Positions 24,070 to 36,522 of a stretch of DNA of 64,000 nt are shown here, piece by piece. Under the pieces are notes generated by a model. It was given only the letters and a program-made list of their open reading frames with translations. It was not told where the DNA came from and did no database searches. Position 1 is the first letter of the stretch. Every line of letters starts with the position of its first letter. The stretch covers positions 124,001 through 188,000 of the forward strand of contig JAKCPI010002812.1 in the NCBI GenBank assembly GCA_023213315.1, written 5' to 3'. This DNA comes from Euborellia annulipes. Lineage: Eukaryota > Arthropoda > Insecta > Dermaptera > Anisolabididae. Both the position numbers and the translations under genes were made by a program.

Positions 24070-24235
24070 TTGTGAGACACAATATTAAGTCCCACCCTTG
24101 CGTTTTCTACTTGTGATTATTTCATTGTTTTTATAAGAGAAATTTTCATTAAAAATATATATATTTTTTTAAAAACAATGAAATAATCACAAGTAGAAAA
24201 CGCATGGGTGGGACTTAATATTGTCTCTCACTGTA
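24070..24235. mobile_element. Tc1/mariner-like MITE
   Basis: Same family as 9239-9450: inverted arms with aagtcccaccc, tacttgtgattatttcattg and a terminal CTCACTGTA. The arms are nearly continuous around an AT loop. Confidence 0.75.
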
Positions 24236-24423
24236 CCTTCTCAGACCTTAAGGCAATACAATTGTCTTTGATGCCACATTACAACAAGCACATTTAAGCT
24301 CAAAGAATATTGAAATAATATTTTTATCAGAAGAGAATATCAAAAGTTGTCGCTCAGGCTTCCCACCTGTTTTCAATGCTTATATTGCCATAAATTTTAC
24401 ATCTTTAATTATATTATGCCCAC

Positions 24424-24602
24424 AATCCGTGGCTCAGAGAGAAGACATTCTCGTGCCTAGGGAGCCGGGTTCGCTTCCCGTCCAAAGTGAGAAAAATTTA
24501 TTTCATTTGAATTGGCTACCAATCATTTGAAATAAATAGGGATTGGGTCTAAAAGGCCTTAGATGCCGAAAAATACCTTAAAACAAATAATAAAAATAAT
24601 AA
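24424..24602 (+). mobile_element. SINE-B, full-length copy
   Basis: It has a tRNA-like head with an A-box-like tggctcagagag and a B-box-like gggttcgcttccc. The body follows (tttatttcatttgaattggc, taccaatcatttgaaataaa, ggccttagatgccgaaaaa) and then an A-rich tail. It is a pol III-type, tRNA-derived retroposon, not a functional tRNA: no acceptor stem or anticodon arm can be folded from the head. Confidence 0.8.
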
Positions 24603-24911
24603 ATTTTAATATATTGGCGGAGTGTGCTGCGCGTCCAGTCACACGATATTTTTTTTTTCTTTTGGCTGACCTTAAGAATAAAATCAGTCGATCTTACATA
24701 AACAAATTAATATTATTTTAAGAAATACTATAACTTCGTAATTTTTTTAGGGCCCTGGTGCCTCTTTATTTCTGGAACAGATGCATATTAAAGAAGGGGT
24801 CAAATTAAATAAAAAATAATTTATATTTTTGTCTTTGTATTTTAGAAACCGACTAATCGCCTTCGAGAATAATGAATTCAGAACAATCTCCAATTAAACA
24901 TCACCATCTAC

Positions 24912-25019
24912 ATGAAGTGGGATCTCATCAAGGCAGTCTTTACAGCTGATTGCATTGCAGAGTCTAGCAGCTACATCAAAAGTCTGTATGAACATTTACG
25001 TGAGCGTAGAGTGAGATAG
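24912..25019 (+). CDS. Candidate small ORF, 35 residues, unknown
   Basis: ATG at 24912 to TAG at 25017-25019. The residue mix is unlike the AT-driven frames around it: it begins MKWDLIKAVFTADCIAESSS and ends in a basic helix-like stretch (LYEHLRERRVR). An acceptor-like ttttag precedes it. An overlapping upstream ATG at 24872 opens a 25-codon frame (SPIKHHHLHEVGS) ending at 24949. I do not recognise the peptide. It may be a conserved small protein, the last exon of a longer gene, or a chance frame. Confidence 0.3.
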   Translation: MKWDLIKAVFTADCIAESSSYIKSLYEHLRERRVR

Positions 25020-25345
25020 ATTTAGGATTTTCTAAATTTTTTTTATTTTCTCAATTCGGCCTAAATATTTTATGTTTTGACATAGGTGCATGGTTAGGTG
25101 TGTTATTTATATGTGAGTGAATTAAGGGTTCTTTATATTTAAGTGATTGAGAGGCATCTTCCTTAAACCACGCCTTCCTTAAAAATATTTAATAGTATGA
25201 CGCCTCCCTCCCCCACCCATTTTATAAAATAATACAAAATTTATTAATACTAAGGCAAACAAAAAAAAATATAAAGTTAGAAATCTACATGTTGTACATA
25301 TTTCTATCATTCAAAAACCTGGGAAACCTCAAATATATTAAATAA

Positions 25346-25585
25346 CTGAACGCACACCAATTGAGCAAAAACGTTTTCGGAGAAACGTTTTGTCCAAGAA
25401 CAAAACGTTTTGCTCAATGCCAACGCACACCGATTAGGCAAAAACGCTCAATGGCAAAACATTTTGTTCAATGATCCAATTATGTTTTGTCTCCTCGGTG
25501 TGCATTGACCTATAGAAAAACAGTTTTAGGCAAAAACCTTTTTGTTCGAAAACGTTTTTGCTCAATTGGTGTGCGTTCAGCCTAT
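25346..25585. mobile_element. MITE of the GAACGCACACCAATTGAGC family
   Basis: The ends are ctgaacgcacaccaattgag and its exact inverse ctcaattggtgtgcgttcag. The interior repeats the motif aacgttttg.tc.a and further inverted copies of gccaacgcacaccga. About 240 bp with no coding capacity. Superfamily not assigned. Confidence 0.75.
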
Positions 25586-27732
25586 GTATCACATAAAACC
25601 TGCCACTTTCCCTCCAAACTTAATTAAAATATTTTTTTTTATTTTATTTATAAAACATTAGCAATCATTAGGTAATTTGTTCGCTGTGTCTACTATTCGC
25701 GCCTCTTAGTTTGGAAAACGCTGCTCTAGAAGTTGAAACAATAAAAGAATTTATGGAACGAATTGTTAGAAAATTTTACATGAGATGCTAAATAAACGTT
25801 AACGAGCTGATAACAGGGCTGAAATCAAGAACAAATTATTTTTTTAAAATACGAACGGAATTTTTTATCCTGGAATGATTGAGAATAATTCTGTTCACAA
25901 AGAAGCCTGAAGACAACACATTGTGAGAAGACTCTTCTTATGAACAAAACAAAAACAACTAAAACCAACTCTAATGTAATTTAAATGGGAAATAAAATTT
26001 TGTTATTATTAGTATTGTCTAAAACAGCGTTTTCCAAACTGTGAGGCGAATATTAGCCACAGCGAGCAATTTTCTAAATGACTGCTAAAGTTTTATAAAT
26101 AAACAATATAATAATTTGTATCAATACATTTTTTTGCAATAAAAATTTTTGTATTTGTATTATTTTATAAAAAAAAAGGGGGGGTGGGGAGGCGTTATAC
26201 GATTTAATATTTTTAAGGGAGGCGAGGTAACATAAAGTTTGGAAACCACTGGTCTAAAAGTTCAATGTCAAGATTTTGATTTATATATCTACTCATAGGA
26301 AAGATATCAGAAACTAAATATCTTGACACAAATAATCTGGTGTGACAAGCACATCCCAAGACTTTCAAATGTAATAGAAAGTTGTGTGTTGTACGGTCAG
26401 TCACACCCGATTTTTTAAATCATATGATTACCTTAACTAGATGTGAAAAAACTCGAAAGCCATGCTTTGGGGGGGGGGGGGATAGCTAGTTAATTAGAAG
26501 TGATGCTAAATTATTGGTTTTTGGAAAAATTTGCTGCATATATTTTTCTCAAGAAAAAAAAAAGAACTATATTTATTTTTTAAGACTTAAAATCTAACTA
26601 TTTACAATTGAAATAATAACAAATGGAATGACTTATTATTAATTAAAAATTAAAATTCACAGATTTTCTTTTTCTTAATCATATCAACAGAATATACATA
26701 AAATTATAAAAATTACAATTAAAAATTTATAACTTAGCGATTTTTCTTGCACAGCAAGAAATTAAATCATTCAGAGGAGCCAAAAATGGCTTATTTTTTG
26801 CCGCATTTTATTGCCTTGCTACACAATAATGAGAATGAATAAAAAATAATAAATTAATAAGTACCGGTTAAGCTACTCTATATATTATATTAATATAATT
26901 AAATAAATTAAAAAAAAAAAAAAAAAATTTATAGAGAAATTATGTTATAAAAATCTGAAATTTGAACTTTTTTTTTTAGAGAACTGTCACTAAACTCTAA
27001 ATTTGTAATTTCCCTTATTTTTTGTAAATATTTCTTACATAAGGAAGTGATAGACGGGAGAGTAGCAGCCAAGAGAAGAAAACATATCTATTTAAATATT
27101 ATTATTTCGGTACATTAGCTTCATTCCTCTTTAATAGTAAGATGTCTTATTTGGAACGCCTTCTCGAAACTCAGGACTTCATTCAATCAGAATAATTAAA
27201 ATTTTTTATTATAAATTGAACCGAAAAGGCCTTTTTGAGCTTTCCTATTGATTTATCTTTATTTTTTAATTTTTTCAACACTCGCTGGACTTGTTAAAAA
27301 ACTTGAAAAATTATATCGGAACTTGAAAAAAAAAAAAAAAATATTGTTATTTTGATTGTAAAAAAACAATTTTCTCTTTAAAATACTGAGGATGGCATTA
27401 ATAAGTTGAGCCGAAACGGCCAAAAAACTTTTTATTTAAAATAGAGGCTTTATTATCTCTTGGCTGATCAGCTCCTCTCTTAAATCCGGCCCTGCTTATT
27501 GCAACAATTTTGTTGTCTTAACAATTTCTAACCAAAGTCCTTTGAGGCAGCGGCGCATCAAGGGGATCAAATCCTATTTTTAGAGAAAATAGAAAAAAAT
27601 AATAACAATATTATATTATATTATTATATCTCCTAGTCAATAAATTGTCGTTTCCTCTTCTCTATGTCTCAAATTTTTGGGCCATCCCAAATCAAAATTC
27701 TGGAACCAGCCAATTGTAAATTTTTTAATTAA
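25586..27732. other. Intergenic, fragments only
   Basis: AT-rich. It contains an Element L end fragment at about 26330-26416, a G-run at 26468-26481, and a weak hammerhead-like motif at 27386. I see no gene. Confidence 0.45.
27386..27421 (+). ncRNA. Hammerhead-like motif, partial
   Basis: CTGAGGA, T, GGC, loop, GCC, GAAAC are present in the right order, but stem I cannot be found and the UC is replaced (GAAACGGCC). It is probably decayed. Confidence 0.3.
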
Positions 27733-28190
27733 AATCTCATGCACCAGGTAGATAAAATTCTTGGTTTAATAAAAGATGGCAAATATAATTTTTCATATAT
27801 ATATATATAAATTTTTTCTTTATTTCAGAAATTTCTTTATCTCTGAAATAAAGTAAAATATACATATATATTAAAAATTATATTTGTCATCTTTTATTAA
27901 ACCAAGAATTTTATCTACCTGGTGCATGAGATTTTAATTGGAAGACTGGTTCACACCCAAGGGCGGTCCCAGAGGGGGGGGGTCAAGGGGGTCGTGACCC
28001 CCCTCCCCCAAAATCTTTCTTTTTTTTTTAACACACACTTTTTTCCCACTCACTCTCCCATTCACACAATCTTTTCGGCAACTTAGGCCATTTAAGACTT
28101 AAACGATACTCATATTTGATTAATATATATGTATTGGGCCCCCCCCCCCCAAAAATGTAAGGCTAGGACCGCCCTTGTTCACACCAAAAT
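27733..28190. repeat. Palindrome of the ACCAGGTAGAT family
   Basis: Inverted arms aatctcatgcaccaggtaga and tctacctggtgcatgagatt lie around an AT-rich centre (27733 to about 27935). The right flank (gactggttcacacc, then aaaatattcgagtt) is shared with the 20318 copy (actggttcacac.aaaatattc), so the flank is part of the same repeat. It is interrupted by the MITE at 27958-28177. Confidence 0.7.
27958..28177. mobile_element. hAT-like MITE with perfect 8-bp duplication
   Basis: The ends are CAAGGGCGGTCC and GGACCGCCCTTG. The duplication TTCACACC lies at 27950-27957 and 28178-28185. The interior has G and C runs around a SINE-A fragment (ttttcggcaacttaggcca at about 28070-28090). The undisturbed related site at about 20430 supports the insertion. 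Confidence 0.88.
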
Positions 28191-28660
28191 ATTCGAGTTA
28201 AATTTTTTAATCAAAGAAAGTTCAAAATATCTTGGATTTCTCTACTATGCCTATATGCTATTTTCTTTTATATGGAATAATTGATTTTATAAATTTCTGT
28301 AAAAATCAAAAAATTATTTAAAATAAAATTCATTCAAATTTAAAATTATTTAGGTTACTTTACAATTAGTAAAAGTAAATACAGAAAGTTGAATATATAA
28401 TATAATGATTATATAATAGATAAATTATTCTATTCTATCTTTATTCTATAAATAAGTCTTTTGAACAATTTAAGTTGGCATTTGTTAAATATGCTGAATA
28501 AATATGAATTCATGATTTCCTGGTTATAAAATATTAAAATAATTACTTTTAATGAAATAATAATTATTCAGAATTTATTAAAGTTAGTTAAATAAATAAT
28601 TTATACAATCTGATTATTATTTCATTCATTGATTTCTTTTTGTTATCAAGTCTTAATACT

Positions 28661-28666
28661 TTTATT
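28661..28666 (-). promoter_or_regulatory. Candidate poly(A) signal, secreted-protein gene
   Basis: AATAAA on the - strand, about 110 bases past the stop codon (28778-28780), in an A-rich context. Confidence 0.45.
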
Positions 28667-28777
28667 TTTTTTTTTATAAATATGAATTCATATTAATATT
28701 TAATGACTATTTAAATATATAAGATTATATATTTAGAAAATATTAGATAAACACATTACCGTTTAATTTTTCTTATT

Positions 28778-31700
28778 TCAGTCAGATGCCTCGAGATCGC
28801 GATCTTCGTTATATTTTCCTTTAGTTTTGACACATCGGCCACGGAAACAGATTTCTGTTTCATGTGATACTTCGGTTGTCGTTGACGTTGCTAAAATTTC
28901 AGGCATATCAGGCATCGGCGGGCCTTTTGGGGATCGTGTTGTTGTTGTTGAGGATGAAGTCGTCGATGGTGTTGTCAAAATCTCTGTTGTTGTCTCATCT
29001 TCTGATTTTTCGGTAGTTGTTAATAAAATTTCATCTTTTTCTGTAGTTATATTTTGAGTATCTTCCTCGTCTTTATTATATTTATTATTTATATTAATTG
29101 TTGTTAAAGGACTTTCTGTTGTTGATGTAGAGGTAGTCGTTGATGATGTTGTATTAGGGGTCGATGTTGTTGTTGTTGAAGAAGTTATTTCTTCTTTTTC
29201 AGACTGCGTTGAATTTTGAATCGATTGTGGAAGCTCTGGTTCTGAAATTAATTCTTTTTGTACTTCATCCATTAATTGCTTTTGCCAGGGATCAGTGACG
29301 GCCTCGGCGAGTTCTTCATTTATCATTTTGACTAAATATCTTTGGGTTACTACACGATCAAGCTCTTCTTCTATTGCTTCCTAAAAGTAAAGAATATCTT
29401 TTATTAAAAAATTTAAGTAAAATTTTTATGTAATCCTCCTGAGGAACGCCTTAAAGAAATGAAATATTAAATAGTTGATACATTTTAAAGAGCATCTAAA
29501 AAATAATTGATTTTTGAATTTTTATCAAAATCGTTGGAGCGAATTTTGAGAAAATCGAAAAAAACTGAAAAAGTACATCAGTGAAGTAATAGTACTCTTT
29601 GGCCGATTTTATTTAAAAGCTTATTTTCACGGTCCAGGAGGGTACAAAACTTGAATATAAAATTTCAACCTCCTAGCTCAATTCCTTCATGCTTAAGATT
29701 AAACACACACCAAGGGCGGATACAGGGGGGGGGGGTAAAGGTAAATTACCCCCTTTACCCCCCCCCCCGAGATTTGAAAAAAATAATACTTTTTTTCGAA
29801 AAAAAAATTTATTTTTAATGTAAAATTTAAAAAATGACCACTTTTTTGGACTCAGAGGACCTCAAAACGTGTATATCCATCAAAATCTCGACATCGAATT
29901 TTTGACATGAATTCAATACTTTCTCTCCCTATATATTAACATATATATAGAGGTAAGAGAAAGTAAAAATATGTTTATAAAGATCTGAAGCGGTTCTTGA
30001 TAAGATTATTTAAAGAAAAATGGGCTCTCTTCTTAAATTAGATTTCCGACCCCTGGTCTAGATTGATTACCGCGACCTTTCACTAATTGAACAAAACATA
30101 TTACTATAATTACAACTAACCTTTTCTTCAGAAGTATTAGAATTCAAAGTTTCTGGTATTGTCGAAGTGAAGGCTGGTATTGTTGGTGAAATATTTGCTA
30201 TTTCCTTGTCAAAAATTCCTACAGGAATTCGATTGACAACTCCGATATTTTGAGATTCAGCAGTATCAAGCATATCTGATCGAGTATTTTTTACTCGAAC
30301 TCGAACCAAACGTCGACGGGCTGGTCGACTCTGAAAAGAAATTGTGAATAAGTTGATATTTTCAAAAATTAAATTGGTTGAGAAAAAGAAATCAGAATTG
30401 ATTTGATTTTTACTAAATGCCTAAGGGACCATTATGTATTATGTAAGTAATTCTTTGACCCCTCCCTCTCCCCCTTGGCACCAATAATATCAAATTGCAA
30501 TTCCGCCTCCACATTACTTAAATAAAAATTAAAATCGTTCCACATTTCATTGTTATTTGATACAAATTTTATTTTTAAAATGTCCCTTTCTTTTCCCTTG
30601 TCCGGAAAAGCAAGTAAATGCCATACTAGAATGACGTCTATTTTTTTTTTAAATGTAATTTGAACATTGATTTTTAGAGTGTTCCATTTTGATTTTAGAG
30701 GGAGGCATGAAGGAGAGTTTCCCTCAAAGTGCATATGACAAATTTTGTAGAAAATATTTACCTTTTTTTCATCTTCAGGATCAATTGCTTTTTTAGTCCC
30801 TGTTAATAAATCTTTAGAAAGATCTTCTGATAATGGGATTTCTTCATTTTCTGGACTCATTGTAGATTTTTCTGTTATTTGGTCTACATCATTAATAATA
30901 AGGCTTTCTGTTGTTGGCACAATTCGTTCTTTTTCAGTTGTTGATATTGTATTTTGATATGGTGTTGGGGGTGGAAGTTTAATTGTAGACAATTTACTTT
31001 CTTGACCGCCTTCTTCAAACTGGCCATCAGAAAATGATGAAGGTGACTGAGAGTATTTGTCCACATAGTCATGATAAGAGCTCTCCTGATCCTGGGTATA
31101 TTCTTGGGGATACAGTTGATAATCTGGTGCTTGAATATTTGTAGAGGCTTTTCTTTGTTTTTGAGATGAATATTCAGAAGATGGGGTTTGATAAAGAGGT
31201 TCTTCAGGCTGGTAATCTATTGTTTTTATTACTTTTTGTGGGCTTTGATAAACTGATGAATCTGATTCAAAATTTTGGGAAATTCTAGTCTTTGGTGTTT
31301 TTCGTCGAGTTTGATACTCTTGAGGAATATTTGTTGATTTTGGGGATTCATACACGTCGGTCGGATCATTATCATATTCCTGAGTCACTCTTGTTTTGGA
31401 TTGTTTATGTTGAGTTTGAGCAATAGGATCTTGAGATTGATAAACTTGCGGCTCTTCTAACTTTGTTTCTTGTTGTTGGTTCGAAATTTGATGTTGATAA
31501 ATTGGAACTTGAGTGAATTCTTGTGAAATTGGCGGTTGTGTAAGTGGAACTTGTTGATAGACAGGTTGAGGAACTTGATAAACTTGTTCTTTTTGTTGAT
31601 ACGGTTGTTCATCAACAAGAGTTATTTTAAATTGTTCTGTTGTAGGATCAATATTTTGTTTAAAATTAGTAGAAATTCGCCTTGTTGGAATCTCTTCATC

Positions 31701-34700
31701 TACCTCATTATTATATTGTGGTCGTCGAGTATGTGGTGGTTCTTCTGTGGATGTAGAGATCGGTTTTCTGGTTCGAGAGCGAGTGCCAGCTAAGCGAGTT
31801 TGAGAACCAGGTTGTCTCCTTGAAGGTCGAAAGGTATACACTTTATCGTCTGGTGTTTGAGTTGTTGTTGAGGTAGTAGGTCTGTGAGGTTGTCTTCGAG
31901 ATGAACCTCTACTTACAAAATTATTGTTAAAGCGTCTACTTGTTTGGCGGGGGGTTGTTGAAGGAGGAGTTGCTATTTCTTCCTCTTCAAAAGGTATACT
32001 GGCTTGCGTGTCTTCTACATAACTTTGAACTGTTTCAACAGGAGAACTATTGGAATCAGAAGATGGACGTTTAAAATTAGGAGTCCTAAAAAAGCCATAG
32101 CTTTCCTCTTCTTCCGTAGTAGTGGTAGTAGCTACAGTTGTTACGGGAGGAGATGGTATTGGACTTGTAGTTCTTCTATGATTGGTAGGGAAATTATCAA
32201 CTTGATTTACTCGTTGTCTTGTTCTTACTCGGGTTCGACGAGAAGGTCTATGGGTAGTAGTAGTAGTTGTTGTTGTAGATGGTTCTACAGCAATAGTTTC
32301 TTCTTCTACTTGGAATATCTTTTCTGGTTCAGGTTCGCGAACTTTATTTCGTTGAGAAGTAAAATATTGCATTTCTTGAATAACAGCATTTTCAGTTGAA
32401 GGCGGAGCTTGAGATGGATTTTCTTCAATAAAAGTGTTGGGTTGAAAAACATTTTCTGGGAAGGTTTCAGAAAGGGCTCCAGTATTTATATTTTGTTGAT
32501 TTGTAGACAATGTTGAGTGTGTGGAAAGAGGTTGATTTGCAAAACTTTGTTTTTCTGAAGAAAATTGGCCATCAACACTAGGGGAAGCAGGTAAATGTGA
32601 AATCGGTGATGGTTGACTTATAAGTGTTTCTTGTTTTGGTTGAGAAATTGAATCATAGGAAACTGGCAAAGGTTGGGTACCTCTTTGTATTTCAGGAGTT
32701 TGATTTATTTCTATATGCTGCTGCGCTTGTTGTTGTTGTTGTTGTTCCTCTATATATCTATCTGTTGTCTGAACGGATTTAATTGGCTGTGGATAATTTT
32801 CACCTTCAGGTAATTTTGGATAATTTTCCTCATAAATTTCTGTTGTAGTTATTTTTTTACGACTGTCACCTCTTTGTCTGCTTCTTTGAAATTGAGAGGA
32901 AGTTCTTGGGCGAGAACGAACATGACTCCGATAAGTATTAGTAGATGGAGTTTGAGTTGTTGGAGTAGATTCTTGTTCTTTATAATCTTGCTCTTCATAA
33001 GTTTTTGTAGGAGGTCGTCTTGTACGACTGCTTCGTCTTGGTGTTTGGCTTGGAGGTACTGTAGCTCTTTGTCGACCTCTAAATGGCCTTTTAGAAGTAG
33101 TGGACGGAGGTAAAGTAGCAGTGGTATAATCCTCTTCAAAATGAGGTTCAGTAAAAGCTTCTTGATAATTCTCTTGATCTTCTAAAGAATACTGAGAGGA
33201 CGGTGCCGGTTGGGCCGATACTTCTTGAATATATTGATGTTGATAATTCACTGGAGCAACTTGCTCTTCTGGTTGTTGAAGTGATACTTCTGTTTGGGCT
33301 GGAGTTGTTACTTGTATTGTCTGAGGTTTTGTTTGAAATTCAGGACTGATTGGCAATTCAGGTTCAAAAGATGGAGGATGTCGAATATTAGAAGGAGTTG
33401 ATCTCTGAACTTCATATTCTTGAGGCTGATATCTAGTTGGTGTTGGTGTTGGGGAAGTTTGCGGGGAAGATGACACAAGTAAAATATTATTTTTAGAATC
33501 TTGAAGCGAATTAACCAGTCCTGGTAATTCTGCTGTAATTGTAGGTAATCTGGGGACTGGCTGTCTAGTTCTAATAGTAGCTACTGTTGGTGATGGAGGA
33601 GTGGGAGAAGGGGGAAGTGATGGTAGTGATGAAGACTTTGTATGGAGGGGAGGTCTATCTAAAGTAATATTTGAAACCACTACGCTACCAACATGAGGAG
33701 CCGGAAATGGAATTTTTGAAAATCCAGGTGGAGGTTGGAAGCTTAATGGAGCCACAAAGAAAGGTAATTGTTCAACTTTACGTTCAATCCTATTGGATTC
33801 TAAGCTATTTAAATAAGGTAATTCAAATTTTGCATAACCTTGTGGAGGTTGTATATTTGATGGTCCAACAAAAACTTGTGGAGAATCAGGCCCTATTTGA
33901 TCTAAAACAGCAATAGATTTGGCATTTTTAAGAACTTTTACAACATCTGAAATCTTAACTTCCTGACCACCCATGTAAACACTGAGGGGTGGCTGATGAG
34001 GTTTTAAGGTCGTTTTTGGTGCAGCCGTTGTGGTTGTAATATCTACACGAAGTTGTGGATATGTGGTAGTTCGAAGAAGGTGTTGTTGTTGATGTGGCTG
34101 TTGAACTTGTTGCAAATTATTTTGTAATTGTAAAAATTGTTGTTGAAATTTTCCTTGCCTAACAGCTTGTTGCTCTATTGTGGGTGGCAGACGACCTTGA
34201 GCTCTTAAAGTGTCTACAGGAACATAAACCAATTGAACTTCCGGTTTGGTTCCATTTAAAGAAGAAGTCATGAGATATTGAGGGCCAGGCAATGCCACTA
34301 ATTGTTGTTGAAAATTGTAGGGTTGATTGGGAAAGGAGAAGGCCTGTCTTACTGGTTGAGCTTGAAAAATTGTTTGAGGATGAATTTGTTGTTGTAAATT
34401 AGGATGGAATTGAGGAGCAAGTTGAACTTGTCTTCCTTGAGCTTGTTGGGGTACAGCAGCAAGTTGCCGTACTGTCTGTTGGGGTGCCGCTATTGGGGAT
34501 TGTTGCTCTTCAAATTGAGGTATTAAATGAATTTGTCCTTGTGGTGTTGCATCGTTAGCACTCTCATTTGGTATAGCTCGGGAACGGGGTGGCACTGAAG
34601 CGGATGTTTCTGCAGCAGCAAGAGGAACCCAATCATCAACTATATCACTTCTTCTATTTGATATAGGAGTGCTCCATCTTTCAGCAGAAATGGAAGTTAT

Positions 34701-34760
34701 ACTTGCTAAACAACACCATATTAGGAATACTCGTATCAAGTTTGGTCCTCGAGGGCCCAT
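28778..34760 (-). CDS. Secreted Q/P/T-rich protein, about 1603 residues
   Basis: Exons 34760-30762, 30330-30121 and 29380-28778 join in phase with GT-AG introns. The first exon is an uninterrupted 3999 bases. The protein starts with a signal peptide (hydrophobic core VFLIWCCLASITSIS, likely cut near SISA). In order follow: a Q-rich stretch (about 70-250); an ordered-looking block (about 265-365) with KISDVVKVLKNAKSIAVLDQ and two related motifs, PPQGYAKFELPYL and PPPGFSKIPFPAP; then long P/S/T-rich, Arg-rich (SRRTRVRTRQR) and Y/Q-rich tracts. The last exon has a helical ITxE-type acidic part, a T-rich stretch and one CFRGRC pair near the end. I infer an extracellular, O-glycosylated matrix or cuticle-associated protein. 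I do not recognise the family. An acceptor 15 bases before the ATG implies an upstream 5' UTR exon. The intron between exons 2 and 3 contains an Element L copy. Confidence 0.88.
29468..29967 (-). repeat. Element L copy in an intron, with a MITE remnant
   Basis: Body blocks (tcgttggagcgaattttgag, tttggccgattttatttaaa) and the aggtaagagaaagta end are present, but the tctggtgtgac end is missing. At 29711 the CA-rich tract is broken by aagggcggatacaggg plus G and C runs, the left end of a hAT-like MITE whose right end is lost. Confidence 0.75.
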
Positions 34761-34775
34761 TGCGCCCTCAAATAC

Positions 34776-35700
34776 CTGGAAAAAAGAAGATATTTGAATA
34801 AATTATTTGTTTCATTTCAAAAAACCAAATATAATAATATTTGTTAAGTTAAATGAATGAACCTCTTATACCAAATGATATAAATACATGTGTCTGACCG
34901 CCTAATACCTAGTATATCGTTTCTAAAAATAAGGTGTATCGTTAAAAGTCTACATGGCCTAAGATGCAGAAAAGACAAAAATAATGAATCTCTTCGTTCA
35001 AATCCTTGTGAATAATTATTATATTAACTAGGTTGAAAAGGATGGAATTTTTTTCAATCAATGCTCAAATAGACTGTTCATTAGCCAGTCAATATATCGT
35101 TTAAGATAGCAAGTTTGCGAGATATGTTTGTGCTTAAGATTGGGCAAAATTGCACCCCCTGGAGTCGAACCAGGACCCCCACGCTTTCGCAGGTTTTCGT
35201 TTTAGTTTTTTAAAATTGGGTTGTCTGGTTGTATAAATGAAATGAGAGAAGAAAATCTTTATCAAGGATATCCATTTTAAATTTATTAACTTGTAACAAG
35301 CTCAGAAATCAAGGGTCGAATTTCTTAAGTAAACATTTAATTTCTCTATCATATTATGCTAATTTATACTTAAATTTTATTAATTTTAATTTATATTTTT
35401 ATGTTCTGATTGCTCCACCTCTTTTGAATTAGTAGAGAGAGTGAAACGTAATTAATCGGATTATCATCTAGAAAGATTGTCTTAATTTTTCCTCTAATTA
35501 AATAACGTTATCCCTTTCTTTCAACGCATCCTTAATGCCCTTAGGTAAAAATGAATCTTACATTTTCAAATTTTTTTCCCTTCAAATTCCTTTCTCTCCA
35601 AGAGTGACCTACTTAAGAATTTTACTTTCCTTCAATGAATTAACATTTACAATTATTCAACATTTTATATTAACAAATTTTACTTTCTTGGACGTATATA
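34776..35700. other. Upstream of the secreted-protein gene
   Basis: The promoter and any 5' exon of the - strand gene should lie here or beyond, but I could not locate them. On the - strand at 35155-35195 there is a tRNA 3'-half-like stretch (cctggttcgactccagg, T-arm and loop) without a matching 5' half. Confidence 0.35.
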
Positions 35701-35744
35701 ATATGTAGCAAAAGGAAAGTATTATGGTTATGAAAAATTTAGGC

Positions 35745-35905
35745 CCCTCTTTTTTTTTTAATTTATTTAAAGTCTTTTTTTGGGATCCGATATCATTTAG
35801 ATCCCATCCCTATTTAATTCAATTGATTGGTAGCCAATTCTGGTTAAAGGCGCGCTACCAACTACACCAAGCTCGAGGCCCCATCTCTATTTATTCAATT
35901 AATTG
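35745..35905 (-). mobile_element. Chimera of SINE-B and SINE-A fragments
   Basis: A SINE-B tail and body piece (to about 35838) is followed by a SINE-A head piece (gcgctaccaactacaccaag, about 35850-35870) and then another SINE-B-like ctatttattcaattaattgg. It looks like nested or recombined copies. Confidence 0.5.
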
Positions 35906-35948
35906 GATTCATTGTTAATAACTATTTAATTTTATTCAGTAAGCCCCT

Positions 35949-36129
35949 TTTCGCCCTCGGGCTTGGTGAAGTTGGTATGCTGCCTTGTATACCAAGGGTC
36001 GAGGATTCGGATCCCAGGCAGTCCGATGATGGGGGGTTTATTTAAGCCATTTGGATACCAAATGGCTTAAATAAGAATGCCGAAAAGACTGTGTGTATGC
36101 GTGTGTGAATGGGGAGTTTAAAAAAAAAG
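35949..36129 (+). mobile_element. SINE-A, internally deleted copy
   Basis: The tRNA-like head (gccctcgggcttggtgaagt; ggattcggatccc) and a short body are present. The AT-rich middle between aagaatgcc and gaaaagactgtg is missing. Confidence 0.7.
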
Positions 36130-36270
36130 CTCCTTTCCGCTAGGCAACCAAATAACAACTCTGCACTTATGGTTATCTATCATTAGGGGATTTCGATCAT
36201 TACTTTTGTTTATCCAATAGAAATAAATCGTTCTATATTTATATTTTTAATAACCATAACCAAGACATCT

Positions 36271-36510
36271 TGCCCTCGGGCTCGGTGTAGTTGATAGCGT
36301 ACCTACCTTCTATAACGAACGTCGCGGGTTCGGACCCCCAGGCAGTCCAATGATTTATTTGGATACCAAATGGCTTAAATAGACATGCCTGGACCCCAAT
36401 AGATATTATCATATATAACGGTTATCATAAAAAGTCATGTATGGCCTGAGTTGCCGAAAAGACTGTGTGAGTGTGAAAAAAAAGTGTGAATGTTAAAAAA
36501 AAAAAAAAAA
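36271..36510 (+). mobile_element. SINE-A, full-length reference copy
   Basis: The A-box-like region (gctcggtgtagttgatagc) and B box (gggttcggacccc) lie in the first 70 bases. The body and gtgtgagtgtg tail follow, ending in a 17-A run. Imperfect 12-bp duplications flank it (accaagacatct at 36259-36270, accaaagcatct at 36511-36522), the mark of LINE-driven retroposition. Confidence 0.85.
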
Positions 36511-36522
36511 ACCAAAGCATCT

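Noticed and set aside
30884..33916. Several open frames of 60-131 codons in other frames
   Set aside because: Shadows of the long Q/P/T-rich exon on the - strand, caused by its repetitive codon use.
35155..35195. tRNA gene on the - strand
   Set aside because: Only the T-arm and 3' side are convincing; no D-arm or 5' acceptor strand is found on the 5' side, so it is at best a tRNA fragment.
36271..36345. tRNA gene
   Set aside because: The head has A- and B-box-like motifs but no complete cloverleaf, and it continues into a SINE body with an A-tail and target duplications.
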